Below are positions 1 through 4,990 of a stretch of 5,264 nucleotides of DNA, piece after piece. Origin of the DNA: Candidatus Methanophagales archaeon (GTDB lineage: Archaea; Halobacteriota; Syntropharchaeia; Alkanophagales; Methanospirareceae). The translations under genes and the position numbers were made by a program. Position 1 is the stretch's first letter; every line of letters begins with the position of its first letter. Under the pieces are notes generated by a model. That model was not told the DNA's origin. It saw nothing but the letters and a program-made list of their open reading frames with translations, and did no database searches. Where the stretch lies: contig PIXU01000301.1 in the NCBI GenBank assembly GCA_003601795.1, positions 1 to 5,264 on the forward strand. The letters are read 5' to 3'.

Positions 1-480
1 CGCTGGACGATAGAAAAGAGGTAATTCGCAGGTTGAAATCTGCCCTGTATTCACTGAAAAACTCGGTGGAGAAGCACGAGAAAGATGGCGATTTTGACGC
101 TCTGAAAAGAAGATTACACGGTGGATGAATTGAAGAAGTTGGCTGAAGAACTCCGAGAACTCGGCTGTTTTAAGGCTGCATCTTTTATCAGGACTTATTC
201 AAATACTATTGTAACCTTTGCGGTCCTGGCGGTCAAAGGAAGAAAGGTGCCGTGGAATTCAAATCTTATAGAGCGATTGATGGGAGAAATAGCGAAAAGG
301 ACAAAGCATAAGTGGATGAGATGGACCACCAAAGGTCTGGAGACGATCTTGGACATCATTCTGATAAGGTACGTATCTGAAGAATCTTACGAGGTATTTA
401 AGTCCAGAATGATGAAAAGTGATAACTTAAGATTTATAAAGGGTGAGGTGAAAAGTATATCTGCTGGAGGTGAATTTTAA
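1..480 (+). mobile_element. Partial insertion sequence (transposase end)
   Basis: This is the 3' part of an insertion sequence, defined only by its transposase remnant. The left end lies outside the window. The right end cannot be placed: it may lie shortly after the transposase stop (480), or as far as about 604 where the macro-domain remnant begins. I could not find a terminal inverted repeat because the partner end is missing. Flanking gene fragments on both strands (434-550 and 605-799) suggest that the insertion or later recombination damaged older genes here. Confidence 0.6.
3..480 (+). pseudogene. Transposase C-terminal part, split by a frameshift
   Basis: The coding signal starts in one frame (3-128, about 41 residues beginning LDDRKEVIRRLKSALYSLKN) and continues in another from about 106 to 480. 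The second frame is open from 106 and its first plausible start is GTG at 121. The two parts read as one basic helical protein if one base is skipped in the A-rich stretch around 105-116. The second part contains NSNLIERLMGEIAKR (46-60 counted from GTG 121), followed by KWMRW and KGLE. This resembles the end of the catalytic core of DDE transposases, with E51 a candidate for the last acidic catalytic residue. The family is uncertain: ISH6- or mutator-like elements are my best guess. The frameshift makes an inactive copy likely, although programmed frameshifting is known in insertion sequences. The 5' end is cut by the window. Confidence 0.7.
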
Positions 481-550
481 CTGATGTTGATACACCACCA
501 AATTCTTTGAGATATTTTACCTCCTCTTCCGCGAGTTCTATCCTTTTCAT
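434..550 (-). pseudogene. 5' start of an unknown gene, running into the transposase
   Basis: A minus-strand reading frame starts at ATG 550 and stops at 434 (38 residues). The first part, MKRIELAEEEVKYLKEF, looks like a genuine charged helical N-terminus. The last 14-15 codons are antisense to the transposase 3' end and look unrelated. An archaeal TATA-like box (aaatataaat) is centred about 29 nt before the ATG, which suggests leaderless transcription. I read it as the promoter and first codons of a host gene interrupted by the insertion sequence. The product cannot be named. It could instead be a small intact gene or a chance frame. Confidence 0.35.
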
Positions 551-573
551 AAAATATAGGATAAACTCGCAGC

Positions 574-600
574 ATTTATATTTGTCTAAAAACTAACTTG
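574..600 (-). promoter_or_regulatory. TATA box and upstream element for the 550 minus start
   Basis: Read on the minus strand, the 15-mer caagttagtttttag (600 to 586) is followed by a TATA-like box aaatataaat (583 to 574). The box is centred about 29 nt before the ATG at 550. The 15-mer recurs with one base missing at 1334-1321, at nearly the same distance from the next minus-strand gene start. Confidence 0.45.
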
Positions 601-604
601 TTGA

Positions 605-799
605 GACAGTAGTGTCTCCTTCCCTTCCATAAGCACTGGTGCCTATGGCTATCCGGTCGATGAGGCATCGAGAGTGGCAATAAAGGCAGTGGTTTCATTT
701 TTGAGAAAAGAAACGACCTCACTTAAAGAAGTGGTGTTTGTTCTTTTTGATCCAAGAACCTATAAACACTACCGCTCTGCATTGGAAGAAATAGCATAA
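605..799 (+). pseudogene. Macro-domain protein, C-terminal remnant
   Basis: This frame encodes 64 residues ending at TAA 797-799. It contains SVSFPSISTGAYGYPVDEAS, which matches the conserved ADP-ribose-binding loop of macro domains (family pattern FPxISTGxYGYP), then VVFVLFDPRTYKHY, which matches the last strand and helix of the fold. Macro domains bind ADP-ribose or remove ADP-ribosyl and acetyl-ADP-ribose groups and usually span about 170-190 residues. The N-terminal two thirds, including the usual catalytic Asn region, are absent. The frame has TGA at 602 directly upstream, no good start codon, and unrelated A/T-rich sequence before it. It is therefore most likely a dead 3' fragment left by rearrangement near the transposase. 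It converges on the zinc-ribbon gene with 11 nt between them. Confidence 0.75.
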
Positions 800-810
800 A
801 GAAAGGGTTT

Positions 811-1287
811 TCACCGCATCAACCGCCCAAATAAACCACTCAGCCCCTTTCCACGCCGCTTAGCCATCGTATCTTCCCACTCTTCTACCGCTTTTGCATC
901 TTTGTCGCCCGTATAACCCGCTTCGGATTTATCCTTCAACTTATCCAGTTCGTCGTAGTCCAACCACGCACCATTACAGTTAAGGCAGACATCTATCTCT
1001 ACGTCTTCTGCATATTCTAAATCCATCAACCCGCCACAGCGAGGGCAGACCAGTTTACTCTCGCTTTTCGTACCGATATGCTTCGTCAGATAATCAGCGA
1101 GTTTTCGATTCCCAAGTACCTTTTTGAGTTCGTTATTGTCAAACCACGTTCCATGACACTTAGGGCAGACATCTACGATAACGTTAGGACCCAGCACGTC
1201 CACTTCCAGCTTCTTCATCGTCACCCAGCATCTTGGACATTCTAAGGTTTTGTCCTTCTGTTTCTTGTTTTGCATAGTACGTTTCAT
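811..1287 (-). CDS. Tandem TFIIB-type zinc-ribbon protein
   Basis: The 158-residue product carries two copies of the zf-TFIIB-type zinc ribbon. The first has CPRC at 17-20 and CPKCHGTWFDNNEL from 41 (C17, C20, C41, C44). The second has CPRC at 81-84 and CLNCNGAWLDYDEL from 101 (C81, C84, C101, C104). Each follows the family pattern of a CxxC knuckle, an acidic strand, then CxxCxGxWxDxxEL, so each should bind one zinc. The tail is lysine/arginine-rich and ends with GLSGLFGRLMR. Such proteins are widespread, small and soluble, and mostly without a known role; the resemblance to transcription factor TFIIB covers only the ribbon. I chose ATG 1287 because a TATA-like box is centred 29 nt upstream. 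A GTG at 1299 would add four residues and ATG 1275 would remove four. Confidence 0.8.
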   Translation of the reverse strand: MKRTMQNKKQKDKTLECPRCWVTMKKLEVDVLGPNVIVDVCPKCHGTWFDNNELKKVLGNRKLADYLTKHIGTKSESKLVCPRCGGLMDLEYAEDVEIDVCLNCNGAWLDYDELDKLKDKSEAGYTGDKDAKAVEEWEDTMAKRRGKGLSGLFGRLMR

Positions 1288-1307
1288 AAATAATGGCACG
1301 CGGTACT

Positions 1308-1334
1308 AATAAAATAAATACTAAAAACTACTTG
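1308..1334. promoter_or_regulatory. Shared divergent promoter region
   Basis: One A/T box (aataaaataaata, 1308-1320) lies between two divergent genes. Its centre is about 29 nt from ATG 1287 on the minus strand and about 32 nt from ATG 1348 on the plus strand. It could therefore act as the TATA box in both directions, giving leaderless or nearly leaderless messages. On the minus side it is preceded by caagtagtttttag (1334 to 1321), a near copy of the element at 600-586. No Shine-Dalgarno sequence is visible before either ATG. Confidence 0.45.
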
Positions 1335-1347
1335 CTATTATCAATCT

Positions 1348-1722
1348 ATGACCGAAGAAGAAGGAGGGGGAGAAAAGGGAAAAGAGGAAGAGGAGAAAGT
1401 GCCAAGAACACTGTTGAAGGCAATGGACGACTTTTATAGAGACAGCGAAGCAGTTTTCAAGGAGTTTGATGAGATACTGGCTACGTATTCAAAGGGCGAG
1501 GATATTATGGATGACTTAAAAACGTTTAGAAGTAAAAACCCGGGCATTTTTACGTTGATTTACGACAGCTTCCATAAGGAGGTGGAGCTCGAACATAAGC
1601 TTGACAAGGCGGGGATAGAACAAGAAAAGAGGGATAAGGTAGCGGAGTTTAAGGACCGCTTTTCTGATTTGGCTGATGAAATGGACCTGCTTGTTCTCGA
1701 AGAACTGGGCTTGAACAGGTAA
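1348..1722 (+). CDS. Acidic helical protein of unknown function
   Basis: I do not recognise this 124-residue protein. It begins with a low-complexity stretch rich in Glu, Gly and Lys (residues 2-17). After that it looks almost wholly helical and strongly charged, for example TLLKAMDDFYRDSEAVFKEF (21-40) and FKDRFSDLADEMDLLVLEEL (101-120). There are no cysteines, signal peptide or membrane segment, so a soluble cytoplasmic protein is likely. The ATG is chosen because the A/T box lies about 32 nt upstream. The gene is divergent from the zinc-ribbon gene and may share its promoter. It converges on the CoaE gene with only 10 nt between the two stop codons. Coding bias and length argue that it is real; the function is open. 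Confidence 0.7.
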   Translation: MTEEEGGGEKGKEEEEKVPRTLLKAMDDFYRDSEAVFKEFDEILATYSKGEDIMDDLKTFRSKNPGIFTLIYDSFHKEVELEHKLDKAGIEQEKRDKVAEFKDRFSDLADEMDLLVLEELGLNR

Positions 1723-1732
1723 CGGAATACGC

Positions 1733-2371
1733 TCAATAATGTTTGTAAAATTCGGGATTTTCATCCCCGGACATTGAGTAAAACACCTTTCTGACCTGCT
1801 CCTCCGTTTCTTCAACCGTGCCTTCATTGTTTATCACCCAATCAGCATATTTCAGCTTCTCCTTCAGCGGCATTTGCATGTCTATCATTCTCTTCGCTTC
1901 TTCCTCCGTTACCCCTTCGCGTTCCATTACCCTCCTTATCTGCGTCGCCTCGCGGACATAAACGACAATTACCCTATCAAATTCAAAATCCTTTTGAGTT
2001 CTCGTCTCGATTAACAGCGGCACGTCAACAACCACGAGTGCATTTGGATTTGGCTCTATTCGCTTTATCGCCTCTATTCTTTCCACACACCTCTTCTTCA
2101 CTTCGGGGTGTATTATCCGTTCTAAAATCCTGCGCTTATCAGAATCGCCGAACACCACTCTTCTCAGCGTTGCTCTGTCTATCTCCAGATTGTTCATCAG
2201 TATATCCTTACCAAAGGTGTCCACTACCGCCCACCACGCTTTTGAACACGGTCTTACAACCTCTCTGCTCAATATATCGCAGTCTATCCCGTAAGCGCCG
2301 AGCTGCATAAATGTATTCAACACGATACTCTTCCCGCTTGCTATTCCCCCCGTTACACCCACGAGTCGCAT
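1733..2371 (-). CDS. coaE: Dephospho-CoA kinase, bacterial CoaE type
   Basis: CoaE phosphorylates the ribose 3'-hydroxyl of dephospho-CoA with ATP, the last step of coenzyme A synthesis, in the cytoplasm. The 212-residue protein has the usual family length (about 200). Visible motifs are the Walker A loop GGIASGKS (8-15), the substrate-side GIDCDILSREVV (28-39, with D30 and D32), IIHPEV (86-91), VVVDVPLLIE (113-122) and the lid/adenine region QMPLKEKLKYADWVINNEG (166-184). All the hallmark parts are present, so an active enzyme is expected. Known archaea mostly use an unrelated GTP-dependent kinase (DUF359 family) for this step, and their UPF0200 proteins have a different P-loop, so this gene may have been acquired from bacteria. 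An A/T-rich box is centred about 30 nt before the ATG. Confidence 0.88.
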   Translation of the reverse strand: MRLVGVTGGIASGKSIVLNTFMQLGAYGIDCDILSREVVRPCSKAWWAVVDTFGKDILMNNLEIDRATLRRVVFGDSDKRRILERIIHPEVKKRCVERIEAIKRIEPNPNALVVVDVPLLIETRTQKDFEFDRVIVVYVREATQIRRVMEREGVTEEEAKRMIDMQMPLKEKLKYADWVINNEGTVEETEEQVRKVFYSMSGDENPEFYKHY

Positions 2372-2394
2372 TACCGTTTTTCCTTTTCTTCAAT

Positions 2395-2413
2395 CAATAA
2401 AAAATAAATTATA
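2395..2413 (-). promoter_or_regulatory. Putative TATA box of coaE
   Basis: Read on the minus strand, tataatttattttttattg is A/T-only except for its last base, and its core is centred about 30 nt before ATG 2371. This spacing fits a leaderless or very short-leader archaeal transcript. A weak purine stretch (aagga) precedes the ATG and could help ribosome binding if a leader exists. Confidence 0.4.
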
Positions 2414-2507
2414 GACACAGATTAACGCAGATTAACGCAGATGATTAAAATCAACAAACACGGTTAAACTAAGCTAAATCTGCGTAAATCAGTGTAAATC
2501 AGTGTCT
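2413..2507. repeat. Imperfect inverted repeat with about 10-nt periodicity
   Basis: The left arm (2413-2442) contains attaacgcag twice in tandem (2421-2440). The right arm (2478-2507) contains taaatcagtg twice in tandem (2485-2504). By direct comparison the arms pair at 25 of 30 positions, around a 35-nt loop (2443-2477). Related pieces occur at 2546-2558 and 3860-3882, on both sides of the CBS-HPF gene. The structure lies between divergent genes and contains no T-tract, so a terminator role is unlikely. A dispersed intergenic repeat is the safest label. Confidence 0.7.
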
Positions 2508-2583
2508 TAAATAGAAGGAAGTTATACTTTATATACAATAAAAAAATCAGTGTAAATCCGTATCGTATCTTAAATAGAAGGAA
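2486..2583 (+). repeat. Partly duplicated leader segment
   Basis: The stretch 2486-2520 is repeated at 2544-2583. Both copies start with aaatcagtgtaaatc and end with the identical 16-mer tcttaaatagaaggaa (2505-2520 and 2568-2583). The middle is about five bases longer in the second copy. The second copy lies just before the CBS-HPF start, so the duplication changes the promoter or leader of that gene. Confidence 0.7.
2528..2535 (+). promoter_or_regulatory. TATA box of the CBS-HPF gene
   Basis: tttatata is the best TATA match in this intergenic region. It would place the transcript start near 2558 and leave a leader of about 40 nt before ATG 2598. The leader carries a weak gaagga purine stretch at about 2577-2582, rather far from the ATG. 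An alternative weaker box, cttaaata at 2569-2576, would give a leaderless message. Confidence 0.4.
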
Positions 2584-2597
2584 ATCATAGGTCATAT

Positions 2598-3791
2598 ATG
2601 ATGAAAGAAACATTGTTGTTTGACGAACCTGTAATAGAGATAAGCACGAGGGAAGTAACTGCTATAACGCCTGATACTTCGGTAGCTAAAGCCATTGGCA
2701 TCATGGAAAAGAACAACTTCCACAACTTGCTTGTGCGTGAGAGCAAAGAGATATATCAGATTAATATACAAGACCTGCTCGTCGTATCGAATGCCGAATC
2801 GAACGTGGATGGGCTCATGTATAGCCCTCACTGCGTACATAGCGACACACCAACCATTGACGCAATATGTGAGCTGGTAGATAGTGGCCAGAGAGCGGCA
2901 CCCGTAATTGACGCGACGGGCGAACTTGCGGGTATTGTCACGGACTATGACATTATGAGGTGGGGTGCCGGGTCGCGCGTCCTAAAAGATACTGAGGTTA
3001 GAAAGGCAATAACCAAAAAACCTGCCTATGTATATGAGACGGACAGCATTGGAAAAGCGAGAAGCATCATGAGAAAAAGCAACATCGGGCAGGTTCTTGT
3101 TGTTGATGCCGAGGAGAAACTAAAGGGCATAGTTACCCGAGGGGACATTTTAAAAAAGATTTACAAGCCGAAGAGAAAGATGACCGCGGGGGAAATAAAA
3201 GGCGAGAATGTTCCAAGAATGGGGCAATCCGTCTCGCTTATCATGAGTTCCCCGGTGATAACCGCCGATGTAGATGCGAATCTCGCAGATGTCGCGAATT
3301 TAATGCGAGAACACGACATACGTGGCGTGCCTATCGTAAAGGATGGAATCGCACGAGGTATCGTGACAATATGGGATATAATGAAATATCTGCGGGAGCT
3401 TAAAGAGCGTGCGATGGTTAATGTAGAGATGCAAGGAGATCTCGATGAGGAATATAAAGAACTCGCAGAGAGGATTATCGAAACGAACGTGAGAAAAATT
3501 GTCCGATTCGCCAGGCGGGTGCACTGGATAAAAATAGTGATAAAAAAGGAGAGAGACAAAGGCGGCGTTTCATATTACAAAATCGGTGTGCATGTGAAAA
3601 CGCCTGATAAACTGTATGTGGGTCAGAGCGAACCGGGTGGCACGAAAACAATAACGGCAAAGAGAGACGCGGGTGAAGCAGAGAAGAAGGCAGGGAAGAG
3701 GAGATGGGACTTCATTGACGTGCTGAAGGATGCTCTGCTTTCGGTTGAAGGACAGATGGAGGAAGACAAGAAAAGAAGGCGTAAGAAATAG
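2598..3791 (+). CDS. Four-CBS-domain protein with HPF/RaiA-like C-terminus
   Basis: The 397-residue protein has four CBS domains, at about 14-66, 71-123, 133-190 and 212-266. Typical CBS endings are GIVTDYDIMRW (112-122), GIVTRGDILKK (177-187) and GIVTIWDIMKY (254-264); the first is degenerate (IYQINIQDLLVV). CBS pairs usually bind adenine nucleotides and act as energy sensors. From 272 on, the predicted order is strand (MVNVEMQG), long helix (about 283-305), strand (WIKIVIKK), strand (YYKIGVHVKTP), strand (LYVGQSE), a basic insert (349-369) and a last helix (370-397) with a KKRRRKK tail. This is the order and spacing of ribosome hibernation factors HPF/RaiA. I infer a nucleotide-responsive ribosome-binding protein. 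The CBS call is firm; the HPF-like call rests on pattern comparison by eye. ATG 2601 would be an equivalent start. Confidence 0.85.
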   Translation: MMKETLLFDEPVIEISTREVTAITPDTSVAKAIGIMEKNNFHNLLVRESKEIYQINIQDLLVVSNAESNVDGLMYSPHCVHSDTPTIDAICELVDSGQRAAPVIDATGELAGIVTDYDIMRWGAGSRVLKDTEVRKAITKKPAYVYETDSIGKARSIMRKSNIGQVLVVDAEEKLKGIVTRGDILKKIYKPKRKMTAGEIKGENVPRMGQSVSLIMSSPVITADVDANLADVANLMREHDIRGVPIVKDGIARGIVTIWDIMKYLRELKERAMVNVEMQGDLDEEYKELAERIIETNVRKIVRFARRVHWIKIVIKKERDKGGVSYYKIGVHVKTPDKLYVGQSEPGGTKTITAKRDAGEAEKKAGKRRWDFIDVLKDALLSVEGQMEEDKKRRRKK

Positions 3792-3798
3792 TAACCTT

Positions 3799-3838
3799 AG
3801 CGGTTTAGAGGGTTAGCGGTTTGGCGGTTTAGCGGTTT
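3799..3838 (+). repeat. Five tandem 8-bp units (agcggttt)
   Basis: Five successive octamers read agcggttt, agagggtt, agcggttt, ggcggttt, agcggttt. Three are identical, one differs at the first base, and one at three positions. The array begins 7 nt after the stop codon of the CBS-HPF gene, between convergent genes. It is G/T-rich on the plus strand. It is too short and lacks the spacers of a CRISPR array. Confidence 0.8.
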
Positions 3839-3846
3839 GGATAACG

Positions 3847-3860
3847 AAAAAAGAAAAAAA
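3847..3860 (-). terminator. T-rich tract ending mfnF transcription
   Basis: Read on the minus strand this is seven T, one C, then six T, about 40 nt past the mfnF stop. Archaeal polymerase can stop on such U-rich tracts without a hairpin. The placement is right but termination is inferred. Confidence 0.5.
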
Positions 3861-3882
3861 TCCGTGTAAATCTGCGTAATCT
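3860..3882 (+). repeat. Additional copy of the intergenic repeat family
   Basis: atccgtgtaaatctgcgtaa belongs to the same sequence family as the right arm at 2478-2507 (shared parts: gtgtaaatc and atctgcgtaa). The CBS-HPF gene is thus bracketed by related repeats. Confidence 0.6.
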
Positions 3883-3887
3883 TGTGG

Positions 3888-3899
3888 TTCTTTCTTTTT
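3888..3899 (+). terminator. T-rich tract ending CBS-HPF transcription
   Basis: ttctttcttttt lies about 100 nt past the CBS-HPF stop and directly before the convergent mfnF 3' end. It is a likely archaeal U-tract terminator for the plus strand; no hairpin is needed. Confidence 0.45.
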
Positions 3900-3900
3900 G

Positions 3901-4920
3901 CTACAAAAAGTTTTGTTCTTGTTCTAACAGCTTTGCCACCGCATAGGCGGGAAAAGTTGCAGATATTCTTTTCCCATAGACGGAAGAAAGCGACAAAAAA
4001 GCGATGTTTAACGATTCAGCAGCTTCTTTAGCGATAAAATCGCCCGTTCCTGCTGCTACCAGCTTTCTCAATCCATGTCTCTCCTTTATCTTCTCTATTG
4101 AACCACTCAACTCTTGTACTTGCACACTCTTTACCTGCTCTGCAATACCGACTGCGCTATCTTCTCCTACACCCTCAAGGTCACTGCACACCACCCTTGC
4201 CAGTCTTCGCAGTGCACTCACTCTGCTTTTTTCCTCCTTCTCCCGACCTGCAAAGGCATAACTATCAGGGGTTTCACAACGGTAATCGCCCTCGTTTAAG
4301 TATCCAAGAGCGAGATAGACGTCAGCAGTTATAGCAAACAACTCTGAAGAAATCTTGCATTCCTCCTCGCCCACCTCGACTTTTTTAAGCAGTGTGGCAA
4401 CCGGGGTTCTTAAGATACCCGAATAGATTAGTTCGCCGTATTTCAGTCTCCCGAAATCTGTTCTCTTTGCCTTTATTTCTCCCCCCACTATTGGAATCAC
4501 ATCGGTTGTAGTGCTGCCGACATCGACGAAAATCGCATTTTTGTATTGCTCGGACACGAGCTTCGCAGAGGCGAGCCAGTTAGTAGCTGCGAATGAAAGA
4601 GGGTCTTTATCAACGTAGGAACCGCTTTTAAATGTGCACATCAGGTCGAAAAATTTTGCGTTCTTAAACGTATCGGAAACAGCACTTTTTATGTGTAAAA
4701 CACCCTCTCTTTTTGTCGCGAAGCAGTCGCACAGCTCCCCGGTCATCACCACGCCTACGGCTTCTATTCCGGGCTCAAATTGCTTTTTCAGTTCAGACAG
4801 CACCACGTCGTGTAGAATCGTATTATTTTTCCACAGAGGCGCATAAACTGAATCAACAAACCCGCCGTCTGACGTGGCAACTTTTGTATTTGCCCCTCCT
4901 ATGTCTATGCCTATAAACAT
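3901..4920 (-). CDS. mfnF: Methanofuran biosynthesis protein MfnF
   Basis: MfnF joins the aminomethylfuran phosphate precursor to gamma-glutamyltyramine, building the core of methanofuran, the first C1 carrier of methanogenesis and of its reversal. The 339-residue protein belongs to the hydantoinase/oxoprolinase-like, actin-fold group also labelled 'H4MPT-linked C1 transfer pathway protein'. Visible motifs are FIGIDIGGANTK (2-13), VVMTGELCDCF (57-67), FVDVGSTTTDVIP (131-143), ILRTPVATL (169-177), FAITADVYLALG (195-206) and VAAGTGDFIAKE (288-299). Length and motifs match what I recall of the Methanocaldococcus protein, and the frame is complete. It converges on the CBS-HPF gene and diverges from the coiled-coil gene. 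An A/T-rich stretch about 24 nt upstream of the ATG would allow a leaderless message. The gene marks the genome as an archaeon with methanofuran-dependent C1 metabolism. Some bacteria with H4MPT pathways carry relatives, but the promoters here look archaeal. Confidence 0.85.
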   Translation of the reverse strand: MFIGIDIGGANTKVATSDGGFVDSVYAPLWKNNTILHDVVLSELKKQFEPGIEAVGVVMTGELCDCFATKREGVLHIKSAVSDTFKNAKFFDLMCTFKSGSYVDKDPLSFAATNWLASAKLVSEQYKNAIFVDVGSTTTDVIPIVGGEIKAKRTDFGRLKYGELIYSGILRTPVATLLKKVEVGEEECKISSELFAITADVYLALGYLNEGDYRCETPDSYAFAGREKEEKSRVSALRRLARVVCSDLEGVGEDSAVGIAEQVKSVQVQELSGSIEKIKERHGLRKLVAAGTGDFIAKEAAESLNIAFLSLSSVYGKRISATFPAYAVAKLLEQEQNFL

Positions 4921-4925
4921 AATCG

Positions 4926-4933
4926 TATAAAGG
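4926..4933 (+). promoter_or_regulatory. TATA box of the 4991 gene
   Basis: tataaagg is a good archaeal TATA match directed at the plus-strand gene. It predicts a transcript start near 4955, giving a leader of roughly 35 nt that contains the strong Shine-Dalgarno sequence at 4965-4971. Confidence 0.45.
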
Positions 4934-4964
4934 TATTTACAATTAAAGGAAATAGTGCTTTTAT

Positions 4965-4971
4965 GGAGGTG
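4965..4971 (+). promoter_or_regulatory. Strong Shine-Dalgarno sequence at unusual distance
   Basis: ggaggtg is a seven-base match to the anti-Shine-Dalgarno core. It lies 19 nt before ATG 4991, about twice the usual spacing. An in-frame TGA at 4985-4987 rules out a nearer upstream start. An out-of-frame ATG at 4963 opens a 17-codon frame over the site. Confidence 0.5.
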
Positions 4972-4990
4972 CTTATCTTTCTACTGAAAA

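Noticed and set aside
603..618. Perfect 6-bp inverted repeat gagaca/tgtctc with a 4-nt loop as a terminator or insertion-sequence end
   Set aside because: It has no T-tract after it and lies mostly inside the macro-domain coding remnant. It sits at the breakpoint, but a 6-bp stem is easily due to chance.
1516..1827. Minus-strand open frame of 103 codons
   Set aside because: It overlaps the acidic gene and the coaE 3' end in antisense or shifted frames and has no recognisable motif or promoter.
2038..2310. Plus-strand open frame of 90 codons
   Set aside because: It lies antisense within coaE, whose motifs are unmistakable; the translation is low in charge and rich in Leu, Ser and Pro, typical of a shadow frame.
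2208..2393. Minus-strand frame of 61 codons starting before coaE
   Set aside because: It overlaps the coaE N-terminus in another frame and is Arg/Gly-rich without motifs; the coaE frame has the Walker A loop.
3161..3559. Minus-strand open frame of 132 codons
   Set aside because: It is antisense to the CBS-HPF gene, Ser/Ile/Phe-rich, and shows no family motif; the sense strand has clear CBS domains.
3799..3838. Possible CRISPR array
   Set aside because: The units are 8 bp and directly joined, with no spacers and no cas genes nearby.
4004..4916. Several plus-strand frames of 60-85 codons
   Set aside because: All are antisense to mfnF, with Ser/Leu/Pro/His-rich translations typical of reverse-strand shadows.
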